A program made the position numbers and the translations under genes. From contig CALCHM010000141.1 in NCBI GenBank assembly GCA_937901345.1, positions 1 to 9,575 on the forward strand: a stretch of 9,575 nucleotides of DNA, written 5' to 3'. This DNA is from an uncultured Prevotella sp. GTDB lineage: Bacteria; Bacteroidota; Bacteroidia; Bacteroidales; Bacteroidaceae. Shown here piece after piece: positions 1 to 5,699 of the stretch; the first letter of the stretch is position 1; each line of letters starts with the position of its first letter. Below the pieces are notes generated by a model, which saw only the letters and a program-made list of their open reading frames with translations, did not search any database and was not told the DNA's origin.

Positions 1-361
1 TGGCGCGCCACCCTTGATCGGGGACGGGAATGAGGGGGAATAGATCAATGCAGCAACGACCGTCGCAGCAGATCTTGGAGAACATACGGGGGTAGTACAC
101 GTCCGCTTGTCGGCGGAAGAGCTCGAATTTGTCGGGCAGGTGCTGCTGCACCGCCGCCTCAAAGGCGTCCAAATCCTCTACGCAGACGCCCACGTCGATG
201 TCGTCATCCCAAGGAATATATCCGCCATGGCGAACGGCGCCTAAAAGTGTGCCGCTCGAAAGGAAATAGGTGATATCTCGTTCCTGGCAGAACTGATGCA
301 CCGTGTCGAGAATATCAATTTGCAATTGGCGCAATTCTTGTATGGAGTCGATTTGAGTCAT
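1..361 (-). CDS. LicD-family phosphotransferase (3' part cut by window edge)
   Basis: This is the first ~120 residues of a LicD-family protein; the gene continues past the left edge. The family diagnostic is visible at residues 36-54, SGTLLGAVRHGGYIPWDDD, followed by IDV: the nucleotidyltransferase-fold core with the metal-binding aspartates D52, D53, D54 and D56. LicD proteins transfer phosphocholine or related phospho-substituents from a CDP-linked donor to a surface glycan. That is family knowledge, and the substrate here is not known. The start at 361 is preferred because an in-frame TGA lies 24 nt upstream and no other ATG fits between them. No Shine-Dalgarno sequence is evident. The gene lies 93 nt downstream of the octopine-dehydrogenase-like gene on the same strand and is probably the third gene of the operon. 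A strong hairpin occupies that gap. Residues 98-104 are unusually cysteine-rich (C98, C99, C103, C104). Confidence 0.9.
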   Translation of the reverse strand, partial: MTQIDSIQELRQLQIDILDTVHQFCQERDITYFLSSGTLLGAVRHGGYIPWDDDIDVGVCVEDLDAFEAAVQQHLPDKFELFRRQADVYYPRMFSKICCDGRCCIDLFPLIPVPDQGWRA

Positions 362-403
362 TGGTGTTTGTTTGCTTTGACGGATTCATTTGTAAACATG
401 ATT

Positions 404-431
404 GCTCCCCAAAAAGGAGTTTTTAAGGAGC
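404..431 (-). other. Intercistronic hairpin before the licD-like gene
   Basis: Read on the minus strand, this 28-nt segment folds as a 12-bp stem with a 4-nt loop (CTCC). The left arm is GCTCCTTAAAAA and the right arm is TTTTTGGGGAGC, giving ten Watson-Crick pairs and two G-U pairs. On the plus strand the two wobbles become C-A mismatches, so the structure favours minus-strand RNA. No U-tract follows, which argues against a simple intrinsic terminator. It could stabilise or process the operon mRNA between the dehydrogenase and licD-like genes. Confidence 0.5.
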
Positions 432-454
432 GAACACGTCCCTTTGCAAGGATG

Positions 455-1462
455 TTATTGTTTCACCTTAGACAATCCCCAGGTCAGAACGCGGTCAATA
501 GTGGGCGTTGCTACCCCATGTTCTACCGCAAGGTTTTTGATGAATTGGAGTCCGTAGGGGAAATCTTCGGTGAAATAGCGACTATTGAAGTCGGGAATCC
601 ACCCGTCGGGCGTTTCCGTCATAGGTGAGAGGATGCCTTCAAAAGCTTTGATGGACGCAATCTTGCGTGTGAGCGAAGCGGCGTCCGTACTTTCGTAATA
701 TTCAAGAAGTGGGGGCATTTGACGCTTATCTACGGGCAAATGGTCAAGAAGTTGCATAAACTCCTCATCCATTGCAATGAGAATCTCGGAGGCCTCAAGT
801 GTCCATTCACGGTAGAAAGGCGTGTTCTTCGAGAAAGGTGCTCCCTGCCAATCCTTCCACATGCTGTAAAGACGACTGGTGTGGAGTATCGGATTACTAT
901 TCGTTAGACTCACTTCGTAATAGTGGTTGAGGAGTCGGGTAGGCGTTAGGAATGCTTGCTCAATCCATTGGCGCAACGCCTCAGCATCCTCGTTGTGATG
1001 CTCTATGACCACCGCAACTTCATTCTTATACCCCAAAAGGTTCGCACTTTCGCCATAGTGGATGGTGCGTGCGATGAAGGGGACGCGTTGGAAACCAAAG
1101 AGGGGCGTGTGGGGGGGCAAGATTTCGTGTGCAAAGAAAAAGAATCCTGTGCTACATACGATGCTTCCCACGTATGTGTGTCCCGAAAGGAAGGGCTTAA
1201 TTTGCTGAAGCACTTCGGCAATCGCATAACCTGGCAAGCAGAGCAGTACGATATCTGCGTTTGGAATCACTTCGGAAGGTTGCGCAGATACGACGTCGAA
1301 CTTACCCGTATAGGTTTTCCCGTTGGGGTCGAAGACGTCGATAGAGTGTTGCCATTCCGTTGGGCGGCGCGTTAAGAGGCGCACCTTGTTGTTGGTGTCA
1401 GATGCTAGTACTCCAGAACAGACATGTGCGAGAGAACCTCCGCCACAGATACATATTTGCAT
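455..1462 (-). CDS. NAD(P)-dependent octopine/nopaline dehydrogenase family protein
   Basis: A 335-residue protein. The N-terminal half is a Rossmann fold: MQICICGGGSLAH at 1-13 holds the glycine-rich dinucleotide loop. The C-terminal helical domain carries the family's SNPILH motif at 189-194, with probable catalytic H194, and SRYFTEDFPYGL at 294-305. Characterised relatives reductively condense a 2-oxo acid with an amine to give an N-(carboxyalkyl) compound (an opine), or run the reverse reaction. The substrates here are unknown. I place the start at 1462 because the glycine motif then begins at residue 7 and the gap to the upstream gene is 16 nt. A longer frame from 1522 adds 20 low-complexity residues and overlaps the upstream gene by 44 nt. 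Its position between a nucleotidyltransferase/PLP fusion and a LicD protein suggests it modifies the amine of the surface substituent they make and attach. That role is inference. Confidence 0.85.
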   Translation of the reverse strand: MQICICGGGSLAHVCSGVLASDTNNKVRLLTRRPTEWQHSIDVFDPNGKTYTGKFDVVSAQPSEVIPNADIVLLCLPGYAIAEVLQQIKPFLSGHTYVGSIVCSTGFFFFAHEILPPHTPLFGFQRVPFIARTIHYGESANLLGYKNEVAVVIEHHNEDAEALRQWIEQAFLTPTRLLNHYYEVSLTNSNPILHTSRLYSMWKDWQGAPFSKNTPFYREWTLEASEILIAMDEEFMQLLDHLPVDKRQMPPLLEYYESTDAASLTRKIASIKAFEGILSPMTETPDGWIPDFNSRYFTEDFPYGLQFIKNLAVEHGVATPTIDRVLTWGLSKVKQ

Positions 1463-1478
1463 AGTAAGGATGGATAGG

Positions 1479-3290
1479 TTAGAGTTGCTGTAGCGCTTTG
1501 ATGAGGCGCTGGTTGTCGGCACGATTGCGAATGGCTAGACGGATGTAGTTCTTGCCATTGAACACTTTCTTCGTGCTACAATCCTTGGCCAGAATGTTGT
1601 AATCTTCAAGCAGACGCAAAACGAGTTCGTGAGATGTATATTTCTTCGTAACCTCACAAAGGAAGTAGTTGGCCTGAGAAGGTATGACGCGAAGGAAGTC
1701 AATAGTTTGAAGTTCGGCATGGAAACGCTGGCGCTCTTCTTGGAACTTCACACAGGCGCGACGGTAATCCGCCTCATATTTGGTGAAGATTTGCATGTAG
1801 AATTCAGCGAATGAATTCATGTTCCAAATCGCCACGTCTTTCTTCAATGTTGCAATGAGGTTCTTATCTGCTGAAGCCAAAATGCCGAGGCGGAGTCCGG
1901 GAACACCGTAGGATTTAGAGATGCTCTTCATAACCATCATCCAGGGATATTCCTCAAGGATGGCGTCGACAAGAAGGGTGTGCTGTTCGTAGTTCTCGCT
2001 AAAGTCAACGAATGATTCGTCAACAACAAACTTCATGCCACGCGCACCACACCAAGCGGCGAGGTCCAACACCTCAGTTCGCGTCAAGAAATTGCCCGAG
2101 GGATTGTCGGGATTGACAAGGAGAAGCGTGTCAACGGGGTGTGCCGTGAAATAAGTTTTAAGATCTTCAGCTGTGTAGTGGTAGTCGGCATTCTGAGGGG
2201 TAAAGATTTCCAAACTATCTGCTTTGCGGCGGTTGGGATATTCTTCAAAGGTGGGGTAAGATACGCCTAATTTGCCAGGAAGGAGTTCCATCAGACTCTT
2301 GATGAGTTCTGCAGCACCGTTGCCTGGGACCACGTATTCTTGTTTCACCCCAAAACATTTTCCTGCAAGGAGGGAATTGACATACATACCCGAGGGATAT
2401 TCTGTAAGCAGGATATTGAAGTTTGCACGCATCTCATCCATCATGCGCGCCGAGGGATAGTAGGGGTTAACCAAGTAGCAGTAGTCCAACAAACCAGGGA
2501 AGCGCCAATAGCCTCCGAAGCGTTTCATGTATTTCTGCAAGCGTTCTTCGCCTTCTGCAAATAGCGCCTCGGCTATGTCGAGGTCTTGAATGTCGTCAAT
2601 CTCATACCACTTCTCATCAGAGATTGGGAGCGCCTTGAGTTCTGACTTGTCAAGGAAGGTAATGACGCGGAGCACCTGCTCGTAATATTCGTTATTACCC
2701 AATGCCTTCGTGTAGGCTTCAAGGAAGGGAACGTATTTGTTGCGTGCAAATTCCTTGCTGAACTTGTAGATATTTACCGTCTTGTAATACGAGTCAACAT
2801 CAGTGTATTTAAACGCCTTTTTGGGTACAAAGTTCACAATGTTGTTATCTTCATCGATGCGCACCATCGTACCGTCCATCCAGGTTTGATATTTTGCTAC
2901 GAGCGCCAAGTTGGGGTAAGGGTCGTTGAGCAAAAGTGGGAACATGGTGTCGTCGAAGATAAGGTCGCTCTCGATAAGGAGCGTGTCGTCTTCTTGCAAT
3001 TGTTCCTTCGCCAAAGCAAGAGAATAGATGTTGTTCGTTTTGTCGAAAACGGGATTGCAAACATATTCAATTCGCAGTGCCTGGTCATAACGCGTGCCAA
3101 TATGTTGCTGTAGTTTCTCACCTTCATAACCCACCACGATGACCACGCGGTTGAGTTGAAGTTTTGAAAGTTGCGATAAGAGGCGGTCAATGAGCGTTGT
3201 GCCGTTTACCTTGACCATACATTTGGTGTTGTCTTTGGTTAAATCGCCCAAGCGACGTCCCATTCCGGCGGCGAGAATAATTGCTTGCAT
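1479..3290 (-). CDS. Bifunctional nucleotidyltransferase (LicC-like) / PLP-dependent aminotransferase-fold enzyme (CobD/HisC-like)
   Basis: A 603-residue two-domain fusion. Residues 1-245 are a sugar-phosphate/choline-phosphate-type nucleotidyltransferase: LAAGMGRRL at 6-14 followed by TKCMVKVNG at 22-30, the acidic ESDL at 107-110, and WYEIDDIQDLDIAE at 228-241, typical of LicC-like cytidylyltransferases. From about residue 258 a fold-type I PLP domain follows: GNGAAELI at 323-330, NPDNPSG at 393-399, VVDESF at 422-427 (D424 expected to pair with the PLP ring nitrogen), and SISKSYGVPGLRLG at 456-469, with K459 the expected Schiff-base lysine. The second domain resembles histidinol-phosphate aminotransferase and CobD (threonine-phosphate decarboxylase). 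It may therefore transaminate or decarboxylate a phosphorylated substrate whose product the first domain couples to CMP; that is inference. All catalytic motifs seem intact. It is the first gene of the operon. Confidence 0.9.
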   Translation of the reverse strand: MQAIILAAGMGRRLGDLTKDNTKCMVKVNGTTLIDRLLSQLSKLQLNRVVIVVGYEGEKLQQHIGTRYDQALRIEYVCNPVFDKTNNIYSLALAKEQLQEDDTLLIESDLIFDDTMFPLLLNDPYPNLALVAKYQTWMDGTMVRIDEDNNIVNFVPKKAFKYTDVDSYYKTVNIYKFSKEFARNKYVPFLEAYTKALGNNEYYEQVLRVITFLDKSELKALPISDEKWYEIDDIQDLDIAEALFAEGEERLQKYMKRFGGYWRFPGLLDYCYLVNPYYPSARMMDEMRANFNILLTEYPSGMYVNSLLAGKCFGVKQEYVVPGNGAAELIKSLMELLPGKLGVSYPTFEEYPNRRKADSLEIFTPQNADYHYTAEDLKTYFTAHPVDTLLLVNPDNPSGNFLTRTEVLDLAAWCGARGMKFVVDESFVDFSENYEQHTLLVDAILEEYPWMMVMKSISKSYGVPGLRLGILASADKNLIATLKKDVAIWNMNSFAEFYMQIFTKYEADYRRACVKFQEERQRFHAELQTIDFLRVIPSQANYFLCEVTKKYTSHELVLRLLEDYNILAKDCSTKKVFNGKNYIRLAIRNRADNQRLIKALQQL

Positions 3291-3355
3291 ATTCAGTAGC
3301 GGTGAGTTCTATGAGATGGTGAAAGTGAGGTTGTGAGAACGCGAAAATCCCTTTG

Positions 3356-3420
3356 GTTTTTTCAAGAATATCATGGATTTCTGAGAATCCTTGACTTTAA
3401 TATTCGTCCCCTCAAAAAAC
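3356..3420 (-). other. Potential structured 5' leader of the polysaccharide operon
   Basis: On the minus strand this segment can form one long interrupted hairpin. The outer stem is GTTTTTT with AAAAAAC (7 bp), the middle stem GAATATTA with TGATATTC (8 bp including one G-U), and the inner stem GGATT with AATCC (5 bp, 6-nt loop). They are separated by asymmetric internal loops. The structure would begin at about the predicted transcription start set by the -7-like element at 3427-3434. The stems are AT-rich and no known RNA family was recognised, so function is unproven. Confidence 0.35.
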
Positions 3421-3426
3421 ATTCTG

Positions 3427-3434
3427 CAAAGATA
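3427..3434 (-). promoter_or_regulatory. Bacteroidota -7-like promoter element for the minus-strand operon
   Basis: Read on the minus strand this is TATCTTTG followed by CA, an exact match to the Bacteroidota sigma-70 (SigABfr) -7 consensus TAnnTTTG. The position 19 nt upstream, where TTTG is expected, reads GCAA, so the -33 element is poor. The predicted start near 3420 gives a leader of about 130 nt before the ATG at 3290. The rest of 3291-3597 is otherwise non-coding; no convincing plus-strand promoter for recJ was found in it. Confidence 0.5.
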
Positions 3435-3597
3435 CATTTTGCATTCGAGAGTATTGCGCTCGCGTGTTAAAATGTGTGCGGGGGCGCAAAATGTGATGCT
3501 CTGAAGGCGGGAAAATCGGGGATTTTGTGTAATTTTACCCACTAATTTGGGATAGTATTGCTCGGATACTCCCTTGACATGGAAAAATTATACTACA

Positions 3598-5325
3598 ATG
3601 ATATACAAATGGAATTACGAACTGCCGTCTCCTGAGGTGAAGATTGCTGAGGAGCAGTTGGCGAGTGAAGTGGGAGTGCATCCCGCTTTAGGGCATCTGC
3701 TTTTCCAAAGGGGATTCACCACGCCCCAAGAGGCAAAGCGCTTTTTCCGCCCGCAACTGACCGACTTACACGATCCGTTTCTTATGAACGATATGCAGGA
3801 GGCTGTTGATCGCTTGAATGAGGCGATGATTCGAAAGGAGCGCATTATGGTTTATGGCGACTACGACGTAGACGGATGTACGGCGGTTGCTTTAGTTTAC
3901 AAGTTCTTGCGCGACTTTTACCCTAACATTGATTACTACATCCCCGACCGCTATGACGAAGGTTATGGTGTCTCAAAGAAGGGCGTGGAGTTTGCGGCAG
4001 AAACGGGTGTGGGATTGATTATTGTTTTGGACTGCGGTATCAAGGCGATAGAGGAAGTGGCGTATGCCAAGGAACTCGGCATAGACTTTATTATCTGTGA
4101 CCACCACGTGCCCGATGAAGAACTTCCTTGTGCCGTGGCTATTCTGAATCCGAAACGCGAGGACAATCGTTATCCTTATACGGACCTTTCGGGATGTGGT
4201 GTCGGATTTAAATTTATGCAAGCCTTTGCGCAAAGCAATGGCATTGAGTTTAACCAATTGCATCAGTTGTTGGACCTCTGTGTGATTAGTATTGCTTCCG
4301 ACATAGTGCCTATTATGGGTGAGAATCGCATTTTGGCATACCACGGTTTGCGTATCTTGAACAGTAAACCTTCGGTGGGACTGAGAGCGGTGTGCGACAT
4401 TTGCGGAGTAGGCGATCGTGAAGTTACGATGAACGATATTATTTTCAAGATTGGTCCTCGTTTGAACGCTTCAGGCAGAATGCAAAATGGTAAAGAAGCC
4501 GTGCAACTCCTTGTGGAGCGTAATCCTTCCGAAGCTCTGGAATTGGCCAGTTTGATTGATCAATACAACGATGCGCGAAAGGATTTGGACAAGCAAATGA
4601 CGGAAGAGGCTATCGAAATGGCGAAACAAACACCTGGCATTGACGAGCATCGTTCGGTCGTTATTTACAACGAAGCGTGGCACAAGGGTGTGATTGGTAT
4701 TGTTGCCTCTCGCCTGACGGAATTGTATTACCGCCCAGCCGTGGTGCTCACGCATAGTGAAGGCATCGCTACGGGGTCTGCGCGTTCGGTTTCGGGATTT
4801 GACGTTTATAGTGCCGTGCAACATTGTGCCGACCTATTAGAGAACTTTGGTGGGCACACCTATGCCGCAGGACTTTCGCTCAAGGTGGAGCATGTAGAGG
4901 AATTTAAAAAGCGCTTTGAGGCATATGTGGCAGAGCACATCCTTGATGAGCAAACGCAACCCACACTGGATATTGATGCGCAACTCGACTTCAGCGACAT
5001 CAATATGAAGTTTTATCAAGACCTCAAGAAGTTCTCTCCCTTTGGTCCTGGAAACCCCAAACCCATGTTCTTCACACCTCGTGTTTACGATTACGGAACG
5101 AGCAAGGTCGTTGGGCGCGGGCAAGAGCATGTGAAACTAGAACTCGTTGATAACAAAAGTAGCAACGTCATGAATGGCATTGCCTTCGGTCAAAGTTCCC
5201 AGGCGCGCTACATTAAGACAAAGCGTGCGTTCGACATCTGTTACACACTGGAGGAGAATACGCATAAGCGTGGCGAAGTGCAACTCCAAATTGAAGACAT
5301 CAGACCGCTGGAACCGAGTTGTTAA
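3598..5325 (+). CDS. recJ: Single-stranded-DNA-specific exonuclease RecJ
   Basis: A 575-residue DHH/DHHA1 phosphoesterase of the usual RecJ size. It degrades single-stranded DNA 5' to 3' with Mn/Mg ions in recombination and repair in the cytoplasm. Visible motifs in order: GDYDVDG at 87-93, IVLDCGI at 142-148, CDHH with the signature DHH at 168-170, SGCGVGFKF near 198-206, IGPRLNASGRM at 285-295, the DHHA1 motif GGHTYAAG at 419-426, and the OB-domain signature PFGPGNPKP at 481-489. I chose the ATG at 3598, giving MIYKWNYEL; the frame also opens at a TTG at 3574, but that adds eight atypical residues lying on a hairpin. No Shine-Dalgarno sequence is seen. The gene is divergent from the polysaccharide operon and upstream of a recQ-family gene, a functional partner. 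Confidence 0.97.
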   Translation: MIYKWNYELPSPEVKIAEEQLASEVGVHPALGHLLFQRGFTTPQEAKRFFRPQLTDLHDPFLMNDMQEAVDRLNEAMIRKERIMVYGDYDVDGCTAVALVYKFLRDFYPNIDYYIPDRYDEGYGVSKKGVEFAAETGVGLIIVLDCGIKAIEEVAYAKELGIDFIICDHHVPDEELPCAVAILNPKREDNRYPYTDLSGCGVGFKFMQAFAQSNGIEFNQLHQLLDLCVISIASDIVPIMGENRILAYHGLRILNSKPSVGLRAVCDICGVGDREVTMNDIIFKIGPRLNASGRMQNGKEAVQLLVERNPSEALELASLIDQYNDARKDLDKQMTEEAIEMAKQTPGIDEHRSVVIYNEAWHKGVIGIVASRLTELYYRPAVVLTHSEGIATGSARSVSGFDVYSAVQHCADLLENFGGHTYAAGLSLKVEHVEEFKKRFEAYVAEHILDEQTQPTLDIDAQLDFSDINMKFYQDLKKFSPFGPGNPKPMFFTPRVYDYGTSKVVGRGQEHVKLELVDNKSSNVMNGIAFGQSSQARYIKTKRAFDICYTLEENTHKRGEVQLQIEDIRPLEPSC

Positions 5326-5328
5326 TGC

Positions 5329-5622
5329 ATGCGAGGAGGCTAAAAAAAACGCGGCGGGGCTGATTGCCATCAAAAAAGTACCCTGACACTTGGCGGCGCA
5401 AGATTTTGACCGTGAAAAATGACACTGACACTTAGCGGCAACACATTTCGGAGACGAAAAATACGCTCCATGCTTCGCGGCAATCATTTTTGAGTGTGAA
5501 AATGCGTCCCGACATGCCGCAGGGTACTTTTTGGAGCATGAAAATGCTTCCCAACGTTTTGCGATGCTATTTTTTTGCATTGAAACGTGTATCTCGTCGC
5601 TTTCCTTCCGTTCGGTTTTCCA
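5329..5622 (+). repeat. Degenerate tandem repeat, 42-bp period, about seven units
   Basis: Successive units begin at 5329, 5371, 5413, 5455, 5497, 5539 and 5581, exactly 42 bp apart with no indels. The most regular anchor is TGAAAA or a variant at each unit start, with a GCGGC core about 24 nt in and a T-run near the end. The second and third units match at 27 of 42 positions by my count; the first and last are more diverged. Because 42 is divisible by three, the array stays open on both strands and would encode a 14-residue periodic peptide on the minus strand. Units abut with no unique spacers, so this is not a CRISPR. It fills most of the 374-bp recJ-recQ gap. In the remaining 5623-5699 I see neither a promoter nor a terminator. 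Confidence 0.85.
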
Positions 5623-5699
5623 AAAGATTGTGGTGCAGACATAACGGGCGTCACTTCTCCTTGCGCTTCTTGATTCCTTTTAAAACATTTTCACTTTCC

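Noticed and set aside
956..1375. A 139-codon plus-strand open frame
   Set aside because: It is antisense to the well-supported octopine-dehydrogenase-like gene and has no recognisable domain.
1463..1522. Longer N-terminus for the octopine-dehydrogenase-like protein
   Set aside because: It would add 20 Ser/Thr-rich residues before a Rossmann strand that normally starts the protein and would overlap the upstream coding region by 44 nt.
3512..3526. AAAATC-GGG-GATTTT palindrome upstream of recJ
   Set aside because: A 6-bp AT-rich stem with a 3-nt loop and no T-run or conservation evidence is compatible with chance.
3309..3542. A 77-codon minus-strand open frame in the divergent intergenic region
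   Set aside because: It spans the predicted promoter and leader, has no domain and shows no initiation context.
3574..3597. TTG start for recJ eight codons upstream
   Set aside because: The ATG at 3598 gives a typical RecJ N-terminus, and the TTG lies against a hairpin.
5568..5577. TATTTTTTTG as a recQ promoter -7 element
   Set aside because: It has extra T residues relative to TAnnTTTG, lies within the repeat, and has no TTTG about 19 nt upstream.
5137..5580. A 147-codon minus-strand open frame with 14-residue periodicity
   Set aside because: It overlaps the 3' end of recJ by about 190 nt and its periodic part is explained by the 42-bp repeat staying open in all aligned frames; no promoter or recognisable domain supports it.
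5329..5622. CRISPR array
   Set aside because: The units abut directly at 42 bp with no unique spacers, copies are strongly diverged, and no cas genes are nearby.
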